In this document: positions 40,601 to 52,600 of the stretch, piece by piece | Numbering within the stretch: the first letter of the stretch is position 1 | How the letters are laid out: every line of letters starts with the position of its first letter | Source of the DNA: Sinohyriopsis cumingii | Taxonomy: Eukaryota; Mollusca; Bivalvia; Unionida; Unionidae | Assembly (NCBI GenBank): GCA_028554795.2 | Contig: CM068839.1 | Coordinates: forward strand, 42,561,006 to 42,625,005 | Length of the DNA stretch: 64,000 nucleotides | Reading direction: 5' to 3' | Notes under the pieces: model-generated | Databases searched by the model: none | Told to the model about the DNA's origin: nothing | What the model saw: only the letters and a program-made list of their open reading frames with translations | Position numbers and translations under genes: made by a program

Positions 40601-43600
40601 AGCAGAAATAAATAGATTGTACCTATGCTAGTGCACACAGTTGTCGACTTTCACTACCATCAGTGGCATGTGGGGGCCAGGGAAATGGTCTCTACACTTC
40701 AAAATCCTGGAAGTGAAGGCTGTCATCAACACCTTTAGCTTCCGAAAAGATTGACTCTGAGGCAAAAACGGTCCTCATTAGGTCTGACAGCTCTTTGCTG
40801 GTGACCTATCTCTAAAACTGGGGCACCAAATCACCCAACCTGTGTGTTCTAATTTGGCATTTTGTATGATGGTGTGACAGTCTCCATATAAATATACAAA
40901 TCAGACACATTCCCAGCAGACTCAATGCCTTGGCTGACACACTATCCAAGAGACGTCAAGTGGCATGTGTTTAGGGAATCGTGTCAGATCCATCACATCC
41001 CTTTGAGTGCCTCACTCCCTCAACTGGCTAACTTTTCTCTGGCTCTTGGAGGAGAAACAATTGGCCCTGATCAATATCAGAGACTGCTGATCTATGATAT
41101 TGGACACATTCTGACTGTTATGACATTGGGCATGATAAACACCTTTCCAATCTCTCAGCCATCAACCAAAATCCATAATTCTGTTTCCCAAAGATGGAAC
41201 TTGTCTTGGGTTCTACCATGGTTCAACTCAAGCAAGTTTGAACGCCTATAGTCCACACTTCACTCAACTTTCTCTCATACAAGACGTGTTTCCTGTTTAC
41301 TTTAGCTTCCACATGCAGGGTAAGTGAGCAACATGCCTTTTGGTCAACCCAAAGTATCTTGAGTTCAGATCAGATGGTTCAGTAGTCCTTTTTAGCCAAA
41401 AACCAGTAACCAAAGAGTCATCATTTGCTCCCTCTCTTCCATCGACAAGTTGACAGCAGCAGCCGTGCAAGATCATATCCATGCTCTCAACTACGTGGCA
41501 TGCACAAAGCACCCCTTCCTCCTGGGGAAGACTGGAAAACAAGACATCGGGGTAATGGCTGAAGTGGGTAATGCACTCTTCGTACTCTGAGATCTCTTAA
41601 AATCAGAGATGCCTCATGAAGATTAGAGCTCATGTGATTAGAACCATCTCTGCAAGCCTTATGTTCAAACATAACGTTTTGATCCAAGAATTTATAGAAG
41701 CTGTTGGCTGGCTTGCAGAGTCAACCTTCTCGAATTTTTACCTCATAGATTTAACATCGCAGAGGCAAACTTAGAATCTGGTAGGGCTGATGGCAGCAAA
41801 GACAGCCGCCAGACCCAAATAGATCAATCAACACAGCCTGTTAGCTTTGCTGGATTTGCCAGTGAAAAACCTTTGTAGTTAAGATCTCAACTTCATCTTG
41901 TCAGCCATAGATAAGAGTTCCAGGTCCAGAGTTGCTTGTGTAATTAGGAGAATGGGTCATCTTTCACATGAGGAATCCAGCTGTTCATCCCCAGAAGGAT
42001 ATCCAAGGCAGAGGTTGGATCCTCAGCATCATCTCCTCCTCTTACTCATTCTCCTAATGTAATGTGATTGAGGAATGTATTCAAAAGGAAAAAGCAAATT
42101 TTTAAGTAAATTATGTTTCTTCGAGAACATTTACCCATTTACATTATTTAAAAGCCATCCCAACCACTTGCCATACAAGCATCCTCATTAGTATCTTCCT
42201 CAAATAAAAACTGGCGACACCTGGTGGTATCAAGGGAGGTAATAGGCAGTTATTGCCCTTTGTCTACTTGAAATAAACAGGATAAGATGATTTTTGTCTT
42301 TAAGTTGGGCTGGATTCACGAGGTAGCAGGCTGATATTCCTAATGTAATGTGATTGGGTAAGTATTCTTGGAGAAACATAATTTACTTCAAAATGTGCTT
42401 TCTTAAGAAATTATAGCCATGTGATGTCAAATCTTACATAACTGAGAAATAAAAGTTACACAGTAAAGCTTTATTGACCTTGTTACTTTAAGTATATGTG
42501 GCTTTACTTCTTAATTTACATCTCTATAATATTTGTTTTGTTTTCCCTGACTATACCATTTTTCTTCTGAATCTATTTTTACCTGGACTGACATTTCTTT
42601 TTTTTTTGGCAAGCTCAGCTTGTTCTTTGCTTGGATTTTATGTTTTACTTCTTGGTCTGCTATTCTTTGGGCATGATGTATGTGAATGTGGAATGATTAC
42701 CAGGTGAGGATAAACCTGCCAATAGAAATCTAAATAGCATTTGTTTTATGTGGAAAGGACCAAGGTTAGTTTCAGGGCAGCATTTGAAGAGCTCTTTAGA
42801 ATCTTGTCTTGTCTCCTGCCAGATACCCTGCCACACTGACATAGACAGGCATACTCTGCCAGGACATCACTGGATGTAGAAGATGAAAATGGCTTACCAA
42901 TCTTCTATTTACTATCTCAGTTCCTCAAGACTTAGGAGATTGCCATCCATTTGTCATAAATATTTGGAATTCCAAATGCTTTCTTCCCACAGAAATCCAG
43001 GTACTAGTGTTGTTCCCCACCTGCTGGTGTTTGGATGCTTTTAATGTGGAAATCCCAAACCTAGAATGGGATATAGTGGCAGTAAAAATGACTCAACCTC
43101 TGTCCATGGGTCTTCAGTAAGACAGCCAACTTCTTCTTCACCTGCTTCAGATTGATCTCCAGTGGCAATGACAGCATACTGGGCATCATAGTACATAAGT
43201 ACATGGTAGGATAAATCTTAATTCAAGACTAGTTGCTCTCTTATCTCTCCTAGCTGAGTTTCTCTTCTGAACAGGGAGAAGTAGATATATTTCCCTCCCA
43301 TGACCAATCCGGTGGCTTAAGTGGTTAGATCAGCGGGTTCCAGTCATACCAAGGTACTAACAGCTGCCTCGCTGGGCACTCAGCATTAAGAGGTTAGTGT
43401 AAGGACTGGTGGGCCTGGTGTCAGGATAATGTGACTGGGTTGACATGATACGACATGTCCACAGCATGATGCCCCAATGCTAGACATCACTATACACTGC
43501 CACACTGCGGACATCATAGCAATTTTTTAAAACTACATTAAAAATTCAAATCAAAGACACACATTTCCATCCCAACATTCATACATTTAGACATTAAAAC

Positions 43601-46600
43601 CAACAATCTCACTTTGTCACATGAAACTTCCATGGTATTTCAGTTTGAAACATCTCAAGGCTTAAGTTTTCTTAAATCTTACTGAATATCAATTTGTTTT
43701 ATTTTTAATTTCAGTAAAGATGATGAGAAGTTCAACTGTGCCAGAAAAGTGTCAACTATTCTTTGTGTTCATGAACGCTTATGTGACCCAGAGAACTGCT
43801 CAGGGCATGGAGATTGTGTTCGAGGTCATTGTCGTTGCCATGACAACTGGTCAGGAGCAAGGTGTGATGATTTATCTTGCTCAGCTGAGTGTTCCTCCAA
43901 TGGCATTTGTACAGCCAGTAAGTTTTGAAATTCAGTTTATCACTTTGAAAGTGTTCTAGCCAGAGAGAGGGGAGCAAAGGAAGTAGTATTTACTGGAGAA
44001 ACAATTTTATTTTGCAAAGAGGTGGGAGAAGGGCAAATAAGGATGTTCTGCTGCTGACAAATTTTTAGAAGCTAATTTCAGTCTTTAAATCATATGGAAC
44101 ATGTGTGCTTTGCATCATAAACCCTAAAACATGAAAGGTGAATGAAACTTCAACAATCCAGAGACTGAACCAAACAAACTGTTATATAGAGGTGGCTGTT
44201 ATAAAGAAGCTAGCTAAGTATTTGAATACCAAAATGTACAAAACGTCTGGGGAGGAAAATAGATCATAGAGGTAAAGAGTTAGAGAATTTGCACAGTACA
44301 AAGAATTGACAGAAAATGGTGGTTTTAGTGAGGTACTTGAGTGCTATGGAGAAAGAGGTGAAGGTGAGAGTTTAGAGGCTGTGAGAAAGTGTGCCTCACT
44401 ATTTCTTTTCCTTGAGCACTTTACAAAAATAACTCATTTTTAATAAAATTCCATATTAGATGCATTCATTTATGCCTAATCTATATAATGGCTATTCCAG
44501 TAAAACATACTTGAGACGCAGGGAAGTGACTTTCATTATGGAGGAGTCACCCATAAATGCAGTTTAGAATTTTATATCATTTTCAGATGAACTCTGGGTA
44601 CCATATATATTTCAATGGAATAGGCCAAAGCCAGGTGATATATAGTAATCTCCTTGTAACTGATGAATAGTGTAAAATAGCAATATAACAAGTAACACTA
44701 TATTACAAGAGTAGTATATAAAACACCAATGAATTATCATGTAAATGAAGGACATTTACTAAGAAAAATAGCTGTGGGAATTTACAAACACTGTCCTCAA
44801 AGCAAACCAACTAAAAGTGAGTTTAACCAAAATAATTATCATTGTTTGTGTCTGATGCACGCTAGTAACTTCATCAGTGTGTCTGAAATTCTTTACATAT
44901 TTGAACTCTGTCACGTATTTCTGTCTGTCATGTGCTCAATTCTGATTGGTTAATAAGAAAGGTCAGAAGAACATGTTTGATACAGAGGCTGGCTTGGCCA
45001 GACAGCATGTTAAATGGCAAAATCAGTTAAAACTCGGACACGTTTTCATTATTTTAGCAGTAACACTTCTAATAAGTCAGGGTGCAGAAATTTGTGTCAG
45101 TAGGCACAATGGTAGCAAACAAACACTTCTCAGGCTAATTTCTTATTAGATTAGGGGCCCTGAGTGGCCAAGTGGTCTAAAGCACTGTCCGTTACGGATC
45201 ACTGCCATCTCACCTCAGTCTGCGTGGGTTCGAGTCTCGGATTCGGCCAAATATGGGTATGTGAGAAAGCTTGCCAGTAGCTTCTTGTGGGTCGGTGGTT
45301 CTTTCCGGGGTTTTCTCGGGTTCTTCCTCCACCATTAATACTGGCCGCCATGTATAGCCTATCGTGTGCTGAAAAATGGCGTAAAACCCTACAACAGCAA
45401 CAACAACAACTTATCAGATTATGCTAGTGATGATGTGCTTAAAGATGGCAGTGACAAAACTAAGAGTCCATCTAACACCAAGAAAAAAAAAGTACTCTTT
45501 CAATTCAGACTGGAAACAAAATCGACCAATGGATGGAATGAATGACAAAATGAGATGCTTTGCAGATGGTGTGTAACAACTGGCCAAAAAAATTCTTTCA
45601 CACTTTGAAATGCTAATTTCAGGACATCAACCCTTGACAGACATGTTGAATTGCCAGCTCACAAACAGGCGATTCAGGATTTGAAACTAAGTGAAAATCT
45701 TAAAACTACATGCATGGTACCTATCAACAAGAAATGTGAATCAATTATTCATGCTATGTCAGTTGCCTATTATTTGGCAAAGGATAATATTGCTTCTCTA
45801 AAATATAGCTCGCTGTTGGATTTTGTTGACTTTCTGGGTGTTGGTGTTTTCAACATTAGAGTAGGAGGAAATGCAACATATTTGTCAAGGGCTTCTGTAT
45901 TGAATTTCAGGTAAGTTCTTTTATTTTATTTACTTTTTTTCTATTGAAAGTTAGATGGAAAAATGTTATACACTAACAAGCAACCAAAACATGATCAGTT
46001 AGGTTCTGATCAGTGCATATCTTGAGGAATCCCTGTGTTAATAAAAATAGCATCAAGCATCATGATCGGCCAATGACATTGCATTCAGTAGCTCGTCATA
46101 ACTTCCTGTCAACATTTAACGGTGGATAAAGTTTTTCTTTTTTAATCAGTCTGGATTATCGGTACCTGTTTCTTTTGCCATGAAATTCTTTCCTGTCTAG
46201 ACAGGTCACATTTCAGTATCTCTGTAACGGGTTTTCGTGTGTTCAGTTAGCATCAGTGGCCATGGTTATGCCATACCAATCCGCTGACTGTGAGAGAGGA
46301 TTCAGTAGTCAAAATCATACCAAAACTGCAGGAAGAAGCCATCTAGAAGAAAGGGTTCCCAACAGACTAATGATGATTTCAATTGAAGGACTTCCTCTGA
46401 GAGACTTCAACTTTAACAAGGCATTGGTAGAGTGGAGAATGAGGAAGGCCAGGAGGCTATTTAGGAAATAGTGATCATATTTGCAGAATAATGCAGTCAC
46501 AGTTACAGTCAGTCTGGATGCAGATGTATATATGTTCCAGTTAAGAATTAAATTGAAACTGTATATACATACATTCCCTAATTCATTTTGAGCTTAGGAT

Positions 46601-49600
46601 TTTGCCTTAAAAATTATTTTTTCTCATCTATAAAAGGAAAATATGTGCTCTTCTGATCTTTTTTAGTATGAATTTGGTTACAATCAGGAAGTACATGACA
46701 CTGTTTTTTTAGATTGGCCAGAGGAGAGACACCATTTGCAGTCTGTGGTTTGATTCTTTAATGGTTAGTGTGCAGATAGAATGTTATTATAAAACATAAG
46801 ACTTTGATTTCAGTTTTAAGTGTTATACTGTGCACTTATTATACTTGCTATGGCTCTTTTTGAATACATTACATTTTTTTTACACCATACTAGAAAGCCC
46901 CCCTTATGACTACATAGCCCTCTCCCTTTTTTTTCAGATTCAGTGGGGGCAAGTACCCACATTTATCAAATCCTAGATGCAACCCTGGTATGGCAGTTGA
47001 GATTGCTGGCCTAAAGGGTGCTAGCAAAAGTTGCATAGCAAATGAGATTGCTGGACCATAGGGTTCTAGCATAAGTAGTATGGCAATTGAGATTGCTGGA
47101 TCATAGGTTTCTAGCATAAGTAGTATAGCAGTTGAGATTGCTGGCCTGAAGTTTGCCTGCATATGTGGTATAGCAAATGAGATTGCTGGATCACAGTGTA
47201 CTAGCATAAGTAGTATAGCAAATTGAGATTGCTGGATCATAGGATTCTAGCATAAGTAGTATAGCAAATGAGATTGCTGGCCTGAAGTCTGCCTGCATAT
47301 GTGGTATAGCAATTGAGATTGCTGGATCATAGGATTCTAGCATAAGTAGTATAGCAGTTGAGATTGCTGGCCTGATGTTTGCCAGCATACATGGTAAAGC
47401 AATTGAGATTGCTGGATCATAGGCTTCTAACATAAGTAGTATAGCAATTGAGATTGTTGGACCACAGTTTGCTAGCATAAGTAGTATAGCAATTGAGATT
47501 GCTGGATCATAGGATTCTAGCATAAGTACTATAGCAATTGAGATTACTGGTCCTAAGGAGGCTAGCATAAGTAGTATAGCCATTGAGATTGCTGGATCAT
47601 AGGGTTCTAAGATAGTAGTATGGCAGTTGAGATTGTTGGCCTAAAGGGTGCTAGCATAAGTAGTATAGCAGTTGAGATTGTTGGACCACTGTGTGATAGC
47701 ATGAGAAGTATAGTAATTGAGATTGCTATACCAAAGAGTACTAGAATAAGTATAGAAATTAAGAGTGCAGAATCATATAGTACTAGCATAAGGAGTATAC
47801 AGATTAAGAATTATGGACCATAGGGTACTGTCAGCATTAGTGAGTATAATATTAAGATTGCTGGACTATCAAGTACTTTCACAAGGAGTGTAGTTAGATA
47901 ATCAGGGTACAGACAATCAAAATCATATTGTTCTTTTGTTCTCCAGATGGATGTGACTGTTTTCCTGGTTACAAGGGAGGTGACTGCAGTAATGCTTGTG
48001 AGGAGGGATGGTATGGAGAAAATTGCCAGTACAGATGTCAGTGTGAGCATAATGCTACATGTGATATGATTACTGGAACTTGTTTGTGCCCCCCTGGCCT
48101 AACTGGATACTTGTGTCAGTCAGGTAATGAAACCAAAGTGTTCCAGAATAAACAGCATCATCACATACACTCTTAGGGAAGATGTAAACCTCAAAAATGT
48201 TTGCATTTATTCAGATATGTGTAATGTTTAATTCTTTATTGACCGCTCCGGTGGCCTAGTGGTTAGAGTATCCGCCTTGGATGCTGGAGGTCGTGGTTTA
48301 AATCCCTGGCCGAGTCATACCAAAGACTTATAAAAATGGCACTAATGTCTGCCTCGCTTGGCATTCAGCATTAAGAGGCTATTGTTAGGACTGGTCAGCC
48401 TGGTGGCAGGATAAAGTGACTGGGTGGGACATCATGCTACATGTCTGTGGCATGATGCCTCATTGCTAAACATCACTATAAACTGCAACACTGCAGACAT
48501 CATAGCCATATGACTGAAAAATTGTTAACGCTACATTAGAAATTCAAATCACACAAATCAAATAATTCTTTATTATTCAGACAAACAAATCTGTCACCTG
48601 CATTATTTTATATTTTCAGAATTAACATTTTTTGAGTATCCTCAAAATTACCAATGATATTTTTCTCCAAAACAAATTTTTAAATATAAAATTGAAGAAA
48701 TTCACAATAAGTTATACATGCATTAGATTATTTGGATGTTTTACTTATTTAGTATTGATATGCCGATATATTTTGGGAATAACTACCCATGACACGATAG
48801 ATGGTATACGAATCCATTGCAGGTTAAGCCCAAATGAGAACTGATATGCATTCACAGACTGATTTACTGTATTAATATGGTAGTCAGTATTTTAAGTTAA
48901 CAGTAGTCAAAAGCAAGATGTGGGTTTGATGTCTTTCTATTCTTTGGCCTAGCTATATATGAACTTAAAAAGTGTTCATACAGCATTGATGACCCTTTTA
49001 ATATGATTAAGTTGAAATGCAGTCAAACAGGGGCCATAACTTCCTTAAATTTGTTAGATAATGGTGAAAATGAAGCTTGGATCACTGTAATGCAATGCAA
49101 TAATTTGGAGATCACTGTAATGTAATGCAGTGCAATGACTTTGATCTCTGTAATGCAATGCAGTGATTTAGATCACTAATGCAGTGCACTGAGTTGGATC
49201 ACTGTAATGCAATGCAGTGATTTGGATCACTAATGCAGTGCACTGAGTTGGATCACTGTAATGCAATGCAATGAGACCACTCTGGTGGCCTAGTGGTTAG
49301 AGCATCTGCCTCGGAAGCAGGAGGTCATGGGTTTGAACCCTGGCCAAGTCATACCAAAGACTCACAAAAATGGTACTAACAGCTGCCTTGCTAGGCACTC
49401 AGCATTAAGAGGTTAGTGTTAGGACTGGTCGGCCTGGTGTCAGGATAATGTGACTGGGTGGGACAACATGCTACATATCTGTGGCATGATGCCACAGTGC
49501 TAGATATCACTGTAAACTGCCACACTGCAGACAACATAGCAGTATGACTGGAAAATTGTTAAAGCTGTGTTAAAAATCCTAATCACACACATGCAATGCA

Positions 49601-52600
49601 ATGATTTGGATCACTGTAATGTAATGCAATGACTTAGCTCGCTAATGCAATGATTTGGATCACTGTAATGCAATGCAGTGACTTGGATCAGTGTAATGCG
49701 ATGACTTGGATCACTAATGAAATGCAGTGACTTGGATCACTGTAATGCAATGCAATGATTTGGGTCACTGTAATGTAATGCAGTGACTTGGATCACTGTA
49801 ATGCAATGCAATCACTTGGATCACTCTAATGAAATGCAATGATTTGGATCACTCAGATACAATACATGAAGTCCTGCAAAATTAGCAGCAATAAATTGGG
49901 CATCTGAAGTAGTGCAGTAGGTTGGAATGGAATGGGAGCTGGTATGATTTACAGTCATGAATAATACTAGATTTCCTTTCCATTATAATTATACAAGTTT
50001 AAAAAGCTTTGGCAAATATCAGAATTGCATTATGTGAGTACATTTTCTCACTTTCTTTAAAAATGTCTGATTAATTAACCATTTTGTTTTTTTCAGAATG
50101 TCCATTAGGTTACTATGGCAATGCATGTGCTGTGGAATGTATGTGCGACGATGGTTGCCCATGTGATCCTGTAACAGGAAGTTGTAATTACACCATAAGT
50201 GAGGAACTTCTTCAAGGTAATTTTGTCTTTAAATCCATGATGAGCAATTTTTTTTGTTATGTATGAAAGAGGCTAAAATGTCGGAGTCCTGTTGAGTGAA
50301 TGCATATATTGTACACATCAATGACCTGATGTCAGAGTCCTGTTGAGTGAATGCATATATGGTACACATCAGTGACCTGATCTTGGAGTTCTGTCGAGAG
50401 AAGGCATATATGGTACATGTCAATGACCTGATGTCGAAGTCCTGTTCAGTGAATGCATATATGGTACACATCAGTGACCTGATGAGTGAATGCATGTATG
50501 GTACACATCTGTGACCTGAAATGTCAGACTCCTATTGAGTGAATGCATATATGGTACACATCAATGACCTGAAATGTCAGACTCCTATTGAGTGAATGCA
50601 TATATGATACACATCAGTGACCTGAAATGTCGGAGTCCTGTTGAGTGAATGCATATATGATACACATCAGTGACCTGATGTACAGATTATAAAAAATTTA
50701 TCTGAAACTTAATTTGTCAAGATCACCAAGGAAGCAAATATAAATACAGTAAAACCTGCCTATAAAGGGTGTACAAGGAACAATGTTCTTTGTGGACATT
50801 CAACCTTTTTTTATAGAGGTTTGATATCAAAAGTGAAATTACTGTTATTTATGAGATGATAGGTTCATGCTTGACTATAAGCCACCCCCACCCCCAATAT
50901 TTCTGAAACCAAATTGTTCCCAATATTTACTAAGGATGCTTTTCTTTGAAAATAAGCCTGTTCCCTCCTTTTTGACATTTGTTTCAGGCTAGAATATGGA
51001 TTTCGTAAGTGTTGTCCTTAGGAGCAGGTGTTGTTTACTTTAATCTGTTCATCAGTTTGGCTAAGCTTGTTACCATTCCACAGAGTTATTAGTGGTCAGA
51101 TTGTATTATTGAGCTGATCTTGCTTCTGTTTGGCTGAGCTTGTGTGCGATTGCATCTTGCTTCTGATTGGCTGAGCTTATGAGCACTTTATGGACTCCAT
51201 TTTGATCCAATTTACAAATATTCTTATATCATCAAGATACCTAATGAATTTTATTGTGAATGAGATCTACACCTAATAATGAGATGATCTTGCGTCTGAT
51301 TGACAACTTCATACCACTCATAAGATAGTAATTGATCTGAGTAAGCCGACTTATATCATCAAGATGATGGATGGGTTTTATTATGAGTAAGACCTGTGCA
51401 TGTTTGAGGTGATTTGGCCTCTAATTGGCTTAGTTTTTCCACTTAGGATATTATTTCTGTTAGATTTCTTATCAGACTTGGTAAATACATTTATATCATC
51501 AAGATCTCCCTTGAATGTGATTTTGATCAGCAGCCATGAATATTAATGATGTAATCTTGCATCAGAATGACTGAGCACCTGTATTTCTTACCAGATTTTG
51601 ATGAAACTTGTTCAATAGTCTAATATCAAGATGTTGGACAAGTTAAATTTTGAGCAAGATCTGCATCTAATTATGAGGTAATAAGGAGATCTACACATAA
51701 TTATGAGGTAATCAGGTACATAATTAATGGAGTTTGTTACCATATGAAAGACTGAGTTTTAATCTTATTTTTCTCTAGCTTGGTAAATAAGATTATAAGG
51801 TTCCAAGTGATATCATCACATGTTAAGTAGATGATGTTGCTGAGCTGTTACTTTTTTAGATTTAGAGACTATATTTCTCGTCCAGTTTTGATAAAATTTG
51901 GTAAATGGGTTTACATCAAGATCTTGGATGAGTTTGTTGTTGTTGTTGTAGGGTTTAATGCTGTTTTTCAGCACACAATAGGCTATACATGGCAGCCAGT
52001 ATTAATGGTGGAGGAAGAGCTCAGAAAGAACCACCGACCCTCAAGAAGCTGCTGGCAAGCTTTCTCACATAACCACATTGGCCGATTCCTATTGTTTGCT
52101 GAAAAATGGCATTCAACCCAACAACAACAACAACAAAATTTACAAATGGCAGGCCCATCCGATTAATGACTTAAAGTACACAACAAATACTTATGACCAT
52201 TTATAAAACTTTTGTTGTGAACAACTGTTGATATATTGCACTACAGATACATTTCTTAATGGTTGTCAGCTGGTTTTTAAGATCATGTCAAGGAAATGGA
52301 ATTAAGTGAATTTATAAATGGCACAGTGAGGCAACTGACATGCGGTGGGTTAGGATCAAACCTGCAGCCATTGGATTACAAGTCCAGCACTCTACCCAAT
52401 GGACTAATGCAGCTCCCTGAAGTTCCTAAATAGATATTGGCTTGTTTAAAAAAGATCTGTTACTGAGGGATTGTTAAGACTATGGCTTAAGTACAAGGTT
52501 GTCAAAACTTATTTACATCATTACTACCGCTCCAGTGGCCTATTGGTAAGAGCAGATGTGGGAGGTCGTGGGTTTGATCCCCGGCCGAGTCATGCCAAAG

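Larger units (their letters stand above)
36888..42390 (+). mobile_element. DIRS-like tyrosine-recombinase retrotransposon (inactive)
   Basis: A ~5.5 kb element in NAGPA intron 5. Its ends are inverted relative to each other (36897-37067 and 42206-42376, about 150-170 bp). An internal complementary region at 42050-42130 pairs with the outer edges, the hallmark of DIRS elements. Between the ends, decayed gag, reverse transcriptase/RNase H and tyrosine recombinase segments follow in the DIRS order. Many stops, frameshifts and a nested insertion (39725-39895) show it is dead. It has no target-site duplication that I could see, as expected for the recombinase mechanism. It is sense to NAGPA. Confidence 0.85.

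Noticed and set aside
42498..42707. Hydrophobic 69-codon frame in NAGPA intron 5
   Set aside because: T-rich DNA yields Leu/Phe-rich frames by chance. No start or splice support.
46890..47789. Minus-strand frames with repeated LLMLESYDPAISIAI peptides
   Set aside because: By-product of the 45 bp minisatellite. No splice sites, start context or family similarity.
52350..52416. Functional tRNA-Thr(TGT) on the minus strand
   Set aside because: The anticodon arm is good but other arms are mispaired and the 3' end is not tRNA-like.
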